64,000 bases of DNA, from contig NZ_QCZK02000049.1 of assembly GCF_003347595.2 (NCBI RefSeq), positions 62,001 through 126,000 of the forward strand. The letters are read 5' to 3'. The notes below the pieces were generated by a model. The model searched no databases, was not told where the DNA came from, and worked only from the letters and a program-made list of their open reading frames with translations. The translations under genes and the position numbers were made by a program. Below, piece by piece: positions 53,235 to 60,079 of this stretch (positions are counted from its first letter, which is position 1; every line of letters begins with the position of its first letter). The stretch comes from Botryobacter ruber (lineage in GTDB: Bacteria > Bacteroidota > Bacteroidia > Cytophagales > Hymenobacteraceae).

Positions 53235-54085
53235 GTAAGCCCATCCAGCACCGAACGGATTTTGTTTGCCTGCACCATCATCTCGTACAGCTTTTCGGTA
53301 TCTTTACTTTTCAGGCATTCCTGGAACTGTTGCAGGTGCGAGATGTATTCGGCCAGGGCGTGGCTCAGAAAATGGGCGTTCTGCTCGAAAATGGGGGCCC
53401 ACATATCGGGGGAGCTTTTGGCTAAACGAACCGTGGAGGCAAAGCCACTGCCGGCCAGTGTAAAAATATTCTTCTCGTCTTTCTCCACATCCAGCACCGT
53501 CAGCCCCAGCAGGAATGAACTCACGTGCGAGAGGTGCGAAATGTAGGCCACATGCTTGTCGTGCTCCTCGGGCTGCATAAAAATAGTTTTCATCCCCAGC
53601 AGGTCAAAAATTTCGAGCGCGGTAGCAACTGCTTTCTCCGACGACTTCTCCCGTTCGCAGATAATATTCATTTTCCCTTTGAAAAGCCCTTCGAGTGCCG
53701 CCGTAGGGCCGGAGTATTCGGTACCGGCAATGGGGTGGGCGGCAACGAACTGCTGCCGGTTCTGGTGCTCCCGCACCGCCTCGCACAACAGGCTTTTGGT
53801 AGAGCCCAGGTCGATCAGGACCGATTCCGGACGGATGACATCCAGAATTTCAGGTAAAATTTTCTGTATGGCCGAAACCGGTATGGCCAGAATAATAATG
53901 CCAGAAAGTGCAATCGCTTTTTCAAGCGGTAACACGGCATCTACCAATCCTATCTCCAGGGCCTTTGCCGCATTTTCGGGATTTTGTTCTACTCCTATGA
54001 TGGTACTGGCAAAGCCTGCCTTCCGCAGATCCTTTGCCACAGATCCGCCAATCAGGCCTGTACCAACTATTGTTACTACTTTCAT
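53231..54085 (-). CDS. tyrA: Prephenate dehydrogenase
   Basis: 284 residues. NAD-binding VVTIVGTGLIGGSVAKDL at the N-terminus, DLGSTKSLLCEAV, and the active-site FVAAHPIAGTEYSGPTAALE with the catalytic His. It oxidises prephenate to 4-hydroxyphenylpyruvate in tyrosine synthesis. No ACT or chorismate mutase domain is fused. The last codon and stop overlap a dispersed repeat. Confidence 0.94.
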   Translation of the reverse strand: MKVVTIVGTGLIGGSVAKDLRKAGFASTIIGVEQNPENAAKALEIGLVDAVLPLEKAIALSGIIILAIPVSAIQKILPEILDVIRPESVLIDLGSTKSLLCEAVREHQNRQQFVAAHPIAGTEYSGPTAALEGLFKGKMNIICEREKSSEKAVATALEIFDLLGMKTIFMQPEEHDKHVAYISHLSHVSSFLLGLTVLDVEKDEKNIFTLAGSGFASTVRLAKSSPDMWAPIFEQNAHFLSHALAEYISHLQQFQECLKSKDTEKLYEMMVQANKIRSVLDGLT

Positions 54086-54271
54086 TGTTTGTTATTTCAG
54101 CTGCTGTGCGCCTGTTGTTTTTACATGCAGGCGGTGCCGAAGAGCGTGCAGGATATTGAAAAATATCTCAACCAGCTTTTTCACCTGGCATTGTAGCAGC
54201 ACTGTTATTTAAAGTACAAAAGTACACAGAATTATCTTTGCGCTTCAACCGGACGCAGAAAATTAACTTTC

Positions 54272-54306
54272 GCAGCAGCAGCGGGAGTGGTGGTGGCAGC
54301 AGTGAA
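54272..54306 (-). repeat. 30-bp C-rich dispersed repeat, copy n (diverged)
   Basis: The minus strand reads GCCACCACCACTCCCGCTGC; the CACCAC core and CTGCTGCTG end match the family. Confidence 0.5.
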
Positions 54307-54334
54307 CTTTTAATAGTAGGTGCTAACGCTGGAT

Positions 54335-54368
54335 AAAAGAAAAGGCAGGATGTGAGCCACCCTGCCTT
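54335..54368 (-). terminator. Intrinsic terminator of thrA
   Basis: Stem AAGGCAGG / CCTGCCTT (54342-54349, 54361-54368). Read on the minus strand it is followed by TTCTTTTATCC. It lies 23 bases past the thrA stop. Confidence 0.78.
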
Positions 54369-54390
54369 CGCTTGTATTTTTCAGTTTTGC

Positions 54391-56844
54391 TTAAACTTCG
54401 TGTGAGCCTACGTTTACAATGTCGGCGAACACACCGGCTGCGGTTACTTCGGCGCCGGCACCAGGTCCTTTTACCACCATCGGACGATCTTTGTAGCGGT
54501 CCGTTGTAAAGGAGATGATATTGTCGCTTCCGGAAAGTACGTAGAACGGGTGACTTTCGTCCACCATCTGCAGGGTGATGGTTACCTGGCCGTTTTCCAG
54601 CTTACCGATATAGCGCAGGGCTTTGCCGCTGCTCTCGGCTTTAAACTTCAGCTCGTTGAAGTAACCTTCCGAAGCCTTCAGTTCTTCGTAAAACTCAGGA
54701 ACCGACTTGGCTTTCAGGCACGACTCCGGCAGCATGTTTTCGATCTGTACGTCTTCCGCCTCCAGCTTGTAACCTGCGTCACGGGCCAAAATCAGCATTT
54801 TACGCATGAAGTCGGTGCCGTTCAGGTCGTCGCGCGGATCTGGTTCGGTAAAGCCTTTCTCCTGCGCCATCTTCACGACATCATGGAAAGTGGCATCGCC
54901 TTTAAAGTTGTTGAAAATAAAAGAGATGGTGCCCGAAAGTACAGCCTCGATGCTCAGCACGCGGTCGCCGCTCATCATCAGGTCTTTGAGCGTACGCACA
55001 ATCGGCAGCCCCGCTCCCACGTTGGTTTCGTAGTTGAAGTCCACGCCGTGCTGGTGCGCCGCTTCCTTAAATGTTTTGTACTGCTTGTACGACGACGAAT
55101 TACCGATTTTGTTCGAAGTAACCACCGACACGTTTGAGTTGAACACTTCTTCGTAAAAGGCTACCGGCTGCGGGCTGGCCGTATTGTCCACGAACACACA
55201 GTTTGGCAGGTTCATCTGCTTCATCGTGTCCACAAACTCCGCCAGCGACGAAGTTCCGCCAAGTTCCTCGAGCTTCTGCTGCCAGTTGTCCAACGGAATG
55301 CCATCCGCATCGAAATACATTTTGCGGGTATTGGCGATGCCGACCACCTTCACTACAATGCCATTGTGCTTCTGCAGGAATTCGGCGTGCTCGTTGAGCT
55401 GGCGCAGTAAGGTTTTGCTGATGTTGCCGGTGCCTACGCAGAACACGTTGAGCGTTTTTTTCAGCTCGGTAAAGAAGGCATCGTGCACGGCATTCAGCGC
55501 CTTCGCCAGGTCCTGGTGCAGGATGACAACCGAGATATTGTGCTCCGACGATCCCTGGGCTATGGCACGCACGTTTACACCGTTGCGGCCAAGAGCAGAG
55601 AAAAGCTTGCCGGAAATGCCCGGTGTCTTTTTCATGTTCTCGCCCACAATCGCCATGATCGAGAGGTTCTCCTCCACCACAACCTTCTCCAGGATGCGGG
55701 CATTCAGTTCTTTTTCGAACTCCTGCTCGATCAGCAGCTGCGCCCGCACGGCCTCTTCCGGCTTGATAGCGGAGGTAATGCTGTGCTCCGAAGAGCTTTG
55801 CGTGATCAGGATGACATTGATCTGCTCACGAGCCAGCAGCGAAAAAAGTCTGCCGCTGAAACCGGCTTTGCCCACCATGCCACTGCCATGCAGGTTGATC
55901 ACGTTGATCTCGTTAATGGACGAAATCCCTTTAATCGGCAGTGTGGACGTGCTGCTGGTATGGGTGATGCGGGTGCCCGGGAAATCCGGGTTAAATGTAT
56001 TTTTCAGGACGATCGGGATCCTTTTCAGGAAAACCGGCATCATGGTTGGCGGGTAAATTACTTTGGTGCCAAAGTACGACATTTCCATGGCCTCGGTGTA
56101 CGAAAGCTCTTCCAGCGAAAATGCTTTGCGCACCATCTGCGGATCGGCCGTCATGATGCCGTTGGCGCTCGTCCAGATCTGTACTTCGCTGCAGTTTAGC
56201 GCAGCGCCAATGATGGCGGCGGTGTAGCTGCCGCCTCTGCCCATGGTGGTCACTTGGTGGTAATGGTCGCTCCCGATGAAGCCGGTTACAAAAAGCAGCT
56301 TGTCTTTATGCTCCTGGTAATAGCCCTGGATCAGATGGTCCGTGGTGTTGGTATCTACTTTGGCATTTCCGAAGTTGCTGTCGGTTTTCACGATGGTGCC
56401 GGAATCAACAAACTTGGCTGCCGGGAATTGCTGTTCCGCAATTTTGCTTACCATAAAAGCAGCACTTCTTTCGCCATAGCTGATCACCATGTCCCGCGAT
56501 TTCGGCGTGCACTCTTTCAGGTTGCTGATAGAGGTCAGCAGTCCTTCCACTTCTTTAAAGTATTGTGCCAGCTGCTCAAAAACCGGCGCCTGGCTTTGTT
56601 CCGGCAGCATGGCCCGCACTACCTCAAAATGCTTTTCTTCCAGTTGCTGCAGGTCCTCTGTAACATTTCCGCCCAGCGCGGCCTCGTCGGCCATTTTGGA
56701 GAGCATGGTCGTAACGCCATTCATTGCCGAAAGAACAATTATCGGATACTCGCCCGCACTTGCCTCGGCTTTGATGATATCCAACATATTGATGATCCCT
56801 TCAGTTGACCCGACTGAAGTACCTCCGAACTTTAATACTTTCAT
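54391..56844 (-). CDS. thrA: Bifunctional aspartate kinase / homoserine dehydrogenase I
   Basis: 817 residues. Aspartate kinase domain from MKVLKFGGTSVGS; two ACT regulatory segments (about 310-460: NVILITQSSSEHSITSAI, GVNVRAIAQGSSEHNISVVI); homoserine dehydrogenase from about 470 (VFCVGTGNISKTLLRQL), with DGIPLDNWQQKL and VLSGTISFIFNNF. It catalyses the first and third steps from aspartate to threonine/methionine/isoleucine. No thrB or thrC follows. Transcription appears controlled by the leader peptide and terminator immediately upstream (56857-56993). A terminator follows the stop. Confidence 0.96.
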   Translation of the reverse strand: MKVLKFGGTSVGSTEGIINMLDIIKAEASAGEYPIIVLSAMNGVTTMLSKMADEAALGGNVTEDLQQLEEKHFEVVRAMLPEQSQAPVFEQLAQYFKEVEGLLTSISNLKECTPKSRDMVISYGERSAAFMVSKIAEQQFPAAKFVDSGTIVKTDSNFGNAKVDTNTTDHLIQGYYQEHKDKLLFVTGFIGSDHYHQVTTMGRGGSYTAAIIGAALNCSEVQIWTSANGIMTADPQMVRKAFSLEELSYTEAMEMSYFGTKVIYPPTMMPVFLKRIPIVLKNTFNPDFPGTRITHTSSTSTLPIKGISSINEINVINLHGSGMVGKAGFSGRLFSLLAREQINVILITQSSSEHSITSAIKPEEAVRAQLLIEQEFEKELNARILEKVVVEENLSIMAIVGENMKKTPGISGKLFSALGRNGVNVRAIAQGSSEHNISVVILHQDLAKALNAVHDAFFTELKKTLNVFCVGTGNISKTLLRQLNEHAEFLQKHNGIVVKVVGIANTRKMYFDADGIPLDNWQQKLEELGGTSSLAEFVDTMKQMNLPNCVFVDNTASPQPVAFYEEVFNSNVSVVTSNKIGNSSSYKQYKTFKEAAHQHGVDFNYETNVGAGLPIVRTLKDLMMSGDRVLSIEAVLSGTISFIFNNFKGDATFHDVVKMAQEKGFTEPDPRDDLNGTDFMRKMLILARDAGYKLEAEDVQIENMLPESCLKAKSVPEFYEELKASEGYFNELKFKAESSGKALRYIGKLENGQVTITLQMVDESHPFYVLSGSDNIISFTTDRYKDRPMVVKGPGAGAEVTAAGVFADIVNVGSHEV

Positions 56845-56856
56845 GCTTTAGGTTTT

Positions 56857-56893
56857 AAAAAAAAGCGCCTTCCTGATGGAGGAAGGCGCTTTT
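56857..56893 (-). terminator. Attenuator terminator upstream of thrA
   Basis: On the minus strand a perfect 13-bp stem (AAAAGCGCCTTCC / GGAAGGCGCTTTT, 7-base loop) is followed by a run of T, ending 12 bases before the thrA ATG. It cannot serve an upstream gene on this strand, because there is none apart from the leader ORF. The 5' arm contains CCTTCCTC (56879-56886), which can pair with GGGGAAGG in the leader ORF (56929-56936) as an antiterminator. Confidence 0.88.
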
Positions 56894-56912
56894 CGGTTTT
56901 GATTCTGTTATT

Positions 56913-56993
56913 TTAAACCAAATAATCTCCTTCCCCATGCATTTTTCGAATGATGGTGTTGGTGATAATATGGATTATTTGCGTTCTGTTCAT
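56913..56993 (-). CDS. thrL: thr leader peptide (attenuator ORF)
   Basis: 26 codons from ATG 56993 to TAA 56913, too short for routine gene calling. Residues 4-15 read TQIIHIITNTII; six Ile and three Thr codons fall within 12 residues, matching the end products of the pathway. The last part, codons 19-21 (GGGGAAGG), complements the 5' arm of the terminator. A ribosome stalled on the Ile/Thr codons would leave that octamer free to form the antiterminator; a ribosome reaching the stop would cover it. This is the same logic as enterobacterial thrL, though the sequence is unrelated. TATATTAG about 20 bases upstream could be the -7 box. Confidence 0.8.
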   Translation of the reverse strand: MNRTQIIHIITNTIIRKMHGEGDYLV

Positions 56994-57113
56994 AAATGTG
57001 ACGCTAATATAGGCAAAATCTTTTATTCGCAGCGGCTTTTCCTGATTTTTTTGAAAAAAGTCTGCCCCGGAACAAACAAAACTGTAATTTGCCAACGTCG
57101 GAAAGAAGGAAGC

Positions 57114-57971
57114 ATGAACAAGCAAACAGGCTGGAGCGAACTGGAGGTAGCGCTGGTACAGCAAAAGTCAAACGTCATCACGGCCAGAAGCATACAACCG
57201 CTCAAGTTGCTGAACCCAAAGGCACAGGGCACCGGTTGCCATGTGGTGCTGTCGAGCTATGGCGGCGGCATGGTAGCCGGCGATACCATCAGGCTGCGGG
57301 TTTCGTGCGGCACCGCTTCTACGCTTTTCCTCAGTACACAGGCCAACACCAAAATTTTTAAATCGGAAGATGGTGCTGTGGCAGCGCAGCATGTGGCGGG
57401 CGAACTGGCGGAGCATAGCCTGGCGGTCGTGTTCCCGGACCCGGTGGTGTTGCAGGAGGCAAGCCGGTATAAGCAGGTGCAACACTGGGAGCTGCAGCCA
57501 AATTCGCTGCTGCTGGTGGCTGACTGGTTTCATTCGGGCCGAATGGATGCAGGCGAGCGCTACCTGTTCCACTCGTTCCTGTCGGAACTGCAGGTGCGCG
57601 TAAACGGGAAACTGGTTTTGCTCGATCGTTTCTCCTTTCAACCGGAAGAGCACATCGCCACCTCTCCGGCCAACTTCGACCAGTACCAGACCATGCTGTC
57701 GGTTTACCTGGTCGGCTCGCCTGCCGATGCGCGGTTTCAGCTACTCGCTCAAACACTGCTGCAGCTAAAAATGACAGAAACCGAGTCGCTTCATTTTGAC
57801 TTGACCGCTAAAGATGTTGTGGTCTCGGTAACGAAAGTAAAGGAAGGAGTATTCATTCTGCGGGCCATGGCCAAAAGCAGGCTGGACCTGCAACCGCTCT
57901 GCGATACGCTGCTGGAGGAGCTTTCAAAACCAGAGTTGCTGGGTTACAACCCGGTCAGGCGGAAATATTGA
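57114..57971 (+). CDS. ureD: Urease accessory protein UreD (UreH in some nomenclature)
   Basis: 285 residues from ATG 57114, which has GAAAGAAGGAAGC just before it; the ATG at 56937 would overlap the thr leader and add 59 unlikely residues. Family landmarks: LLNPKAQGTGCHVVLSSYGGGMVAGD, FLSTQANTKIFKS, FPDPVVLQEASRYKQ and ADWFHSGRMDAGERYLF. It is the scaffold that, with UreF and UreG, loads nickel into UreC. It lies apart from the other urease genes and faces ureG tail to tail, with a MITE between them. Confidence 0.92.
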   Translation: MNKQTGWSELEVALVQQKSNVITARSIQPLKLLNPKAQGTGCHVVLSSYGGGMVAGDTIRLRVSCGTASTLFLSTQANTKIFKSEDGAVAAQHVAGELAEHSLAVVFPDPVVLQEASRYKQVQHWELQPNSLLLVADWFHSGRMDAGERYLFHSFLSELQVRVNGKLVLLDRFSFQPEEHIATSPANFDQYQTMLSVYLVGSPADARFQLLAQTLLQLKMTETESLHFDLTAKDVVVSVTKVKEGVFILRAMAKSRLDLQPLCDTLLEELSKPELLGYNPVRRKY

Positions 57972-57984
57972 GTACTGAGAAGTT

Positions 57985-58015
57985 TGCTGCTGCAGCCACC
58001 ACAGCCGCTGCTCCT
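57985..58015 (+). repeat. 30-bp C-rich dispersed repeat, copy o
   Basis: Core GCCACCACAGCCGCTGCT, 14 bases after the ureD stop codon. Confidence 0.78.
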
Positions 58016-58053
58016 ACAATGGCTGGTTCTGTACGATTGCCGGTGCACGATTA

Positions 58054-58217
58054 GGACAGGTCGCGACCCAATGCCGTCAACTTAAGAAAAAATTACACAT
58101 CGTGTCATTTCGACCGAAGGGAGAAATCTGGTGTTAATAGAGGTACATGCCAGATTTCTCCCTTCGGTCGAAATGACAAATATCCTTAAGTTGACGGCAT
58201 TGGATCGCGACCTGTCC
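58054..58217. repeat. GGACAGGTCG palindrome split by MITE B
   Basis: Left part GGACAGGTCGCGACC at 58054-58068 and right part TCGCGACCTGTCC at 58205-58217 together rebuild the 20-bp palindrome found intact at 8036 and 8121, with TCGCGACC duplicated. Confidence 0.85.
58069..58204. mobile_element. MITE B: 136 bp, 18-bp perfect terminal repeats, 8-bp target duplication
   Basis: Ends CAATGCCGTCAACTTAAG (58069-58086) and its exact complement (58185-58202, then GA). Target duplication TCGCGACC at 58061-58068 and 58205-58212. An internal inverted repeat with perfect 29-base arms (58103-58131, 58150-58178) begins TGTCATTTCGACCGAAGGG and is the counterpart of the inner repeat of MITE A. No ORF. Confidence 0.88.
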
Positions 58218-58235
58218 CTACGGGTATTCCTTTTT

Positions 58236-58988
58236 CTACCGCCGGTCCTCCCGCACCGACGCCAGCGCTTTTTCTTTGGCTTTGAAAATATGATCGATGA
58301 TGGTATCGAGGTTGTAGCCATCCAGCGCCCGGGCAAATACAAAAGGACCTTCGCCCCGCATCTTCAACGAATCCCGCTCCATCACCCCCAGGTCGGCCCG
58401 CACCAGTTCAGCCAGATCAATTTTGTTGATCACCAGCAGGTCTGACTGCGTAATGCCCGGTCCGCCTTTCCGTGGAATTTTATCGCCGCCCGACACATCG
58501 ATTACATAAATGGAATAATCCACCAACTCCCGACTGAAATGAGCTGCCAGGTTATCGCCGCCGCTCTCTACAAACAGGAAATCAATGTTGTAGTCAAATT
58601 TAGACATCAGTCCCTCCAGCGCATCCATGTTCAGGGAAATGTCTTCTCGGATAGCCGCATGCGGACAGCCACCGGTTTCTACGCCGACTATCCGGTCTTC
58701 GCTCAGGGCGCTGTTCCGGATAAGAAATTCGGCATCTTCGCGCGTGAAAATATCGTTTGTTACAACGCCTAACTGGTGCGTGTTGCGAAGACGTTCGCAT
58801 AGCGCTTTCAGCAGGGCTGTTTTACCCGTTCCCACCGGTCCGCCTATACCCACGGTAAAAGCCCGCTTCCGGAAGTTGCGGTACGACGGCAGCTTCCGGG
58901 TTTCCCGCTCCTTAAAATCACCCGGCGATTCGTAAAATTCATGCGCGTGCCCGTGGAGCAATAGGGCTAATTTATCTACAAAAGCCAT
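58236..58988 (-). CDS. ureG: Urease accessory GTPase UreG
   Basis: 250 residues. P-loop GIGGPVGTGKTALL (48-61), nickel-binding CPH (Cys108-His110 in GVETGGCPHAAIR), DYSIYVIDVSGGDKIPRKGG and the NKID guanine motif. It hydrolyses GTP to drive nickel insertion with UreD and UreF. It is about 40 residues longer than the usual protein at the N-terminus; this part contains HGHAHEF, a possible extra nickel site. Last gene of the minus-strand urease group. Confidence 0.95.
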   Translation of the reverse strand: MAFVDKLALLLHGHAHEFYESPGDFKERETRKLPSYRNFRKRAFTVGIGGPVGTGKTALLKALCERLRNTHQLGVVTNDIFTREDAEFLIRNSALSEDRIVGVETGGCPHAAIREDISLNMDALEGLMSKFDYNIDFLFVESGGDNLAAHFSRELVDYSIYVIDVSGGDKIPRKGGPGITQSDLLVINKIDLAELVRADLGVMERDSLKMRGEGPFVFARALDGYNLDTIIDHIFKAKEKALASVREDRR

Positions 58989-59062
58989 AGTTTGGGAGTT
59001 AGAGAGTTAGAAAGTTTAGGAGTTAGAAAGGTATAATTTGTAGGGGTTGAAGATTTTCAACC
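58989..59062. repeat. Polypurine minisatellite plus hairpin (copy 2 of 3)
   Basis: GTTTGGGAGTTAGAGAGTT-like units just upstream of ureG end in GGTTGAAGATTTTCAACC (59045-59062), the same 18-base hairpin as at 3339-3356. Confidence 0.75.
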
Positions 59063-59116
59063 TTTTCCTGGGTGGCACAGAAATTTGAGCGTTGCAGAAA
59101 CTGTTATACATGATTC

Positions 59117-59794
59117 TTAATTCTGGAATAATTTTGAATAAATGTCTTCGTGCAAAGCCTGTGCTGTGTCGAGCAGAAACGCAGACCGACAGGCTTCGTG
59201 GTATTCTTTATCTGCATGTTTCTCCAGCAGGTTTTCAAAGATACTATAGAAATCGTGTTGTAGTTTGTGGCCTTCCATGGGGCCAATAAAGCCGAGCCGG
59301 ATAGCAGCGCTGACCTGGTCGCGCAGCGCCATGTGCAGGTACATGCCCTGGGCGTCCTGCACCGAAAAACCTGTACGCTTCAGGCAAAGCGCGAACACCG
59401 GCACAAAATGCATAGCCAACTCCTGCTCTCTGAACCACGCTCCTATTTCTGTTAATCCTGCCTCCGGGTAAAAAGTAGCCAGCAGTCTGAGCCAGTTTTT
59501 CGCCTGCACCAGGCTTGCCTTGTGCAGCACCGGCACCAGCATCATCGCATCGTATGCTTCCGCAATTTGCGCCAGTTGTTCGTTCAGGTCCTCCTGTTCC
59601 AGCTTGAAAACAGAATTAATAAACGGCACCTCCATACTCACCGCCTGCTGTAAAAATGCATACAGGTAGTTCCGCAACCCAAACTGGTTCTTAATCAACC
59701 CAAACGTGATGCTGCTTTCCAACCCATACGAATAGGCAAATGCCCCCGTCGGGATAGCGGAATCAACCAAGTGCAGCAAACGGGTGAATTTCAT
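59117..59794 (-). CDS. ureF: Urease accessory protein UreF
   Basis: 225 residues, all-helical. LLHLVDSAIPTGAFAYSYGLES at the N-terminus and GFIGPMEGHKLQHDFY are characteristic. It bridges UreD and the UreG GTPase in the nickel-loading complex. It lies between ureC and ureG, separated from each by repeat-filled spacers of 285 and 128 bp. Confidence 0.92.
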   Translation of the reverse strand: MKFTRLLHLVDSAIPTGAFAYSYGLESSITFGLIKNQFGLRNYLYAFLQQAVSMEVPFINSVFKLEQEDLNEQLAQIAEAYDAMMLVPVLHKASLVQAKNWLRLLATFYPEAGLTEIGAWFREQELAMHFVPVFALCLKRTGFSVQDAQGMYLHMALRDQVSAAIRLGFIGPMEGHKLQHDFYSIFENLLEKHADKEYHEACRSAFLLDTAQALHEDIYSKLFQN

Positions 59795-59927
59795 TTTTTA
59801 ATGTACTGATTTTTAATGTGCTAATGTGGTAATGGGGTAATGGGGTAAAGGATTAAAATGCTAAAGGGTTTTCGAGAACATTGTTTCTTAACCTTTTCAA
59901 CTCTCTATCTTTCAGCGTCACTATAAT

Positions 59928-60076
59928 GGGGTTCAAAATTTTGAACCCCTACAAAAATATCTACCTCTCTACCTCTCTACCTCTCTACCTTTCTACCTCC
60001 TAAACTCTCAAACTCTCAAACTCTCAAACTCTCAAACTCTCTAACTCTCTAACTCTCTAACTCTCTAACTCTCTAA
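59928..60076. repeat. Polypurine minisatellite plus hairpin (copy 3 of 3, reversed)
   Basis: A perfect 22-base palindrome at 59928-59949 (GGGGTTCAAAA arm) is followed by (CTACCTCT)n, (CAAACTCT)n and (CTAACTCT)n units up to the ureC stop codon. It is the opposite strand version of the tracts at 3231 and 58989, and the most regular of the three. It lies between ureC and ureF. Confidence 0.8.
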
Positions 60077-60079
60077 CTC

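Larger units (their letters stand above)
54086..54390. other. Spacer between thrA and tyrA
   Basis: 305 bp containing repeat copy n at 54272 and the thrA terminator at 54335. The remainder should carry the tyrA promoter on the minus strand; I cannot place it. A 70-codon plus-strand frame at 53984-54196 overlaps tyrA and is not called. Confidence 0.4.

Noticed and set aside
54550..56808. Several long plus-strand frames
   Set aside because: All antisense to thrA.
56913..57164. 83-codon version of the thr leader ORF
   Set aside because: The upstream 57 codons overlap the ureD start and look random; only the last 26 codons from the ATG at 56993 make sense as a leader peptide.
59950..60076. Tandem CTAACTCT-type array as a possible CRISPR
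   Set aside because: Units are about 8-11 bases without spacers; it is a minisatellite matching the tracts at 3231 and 58989.
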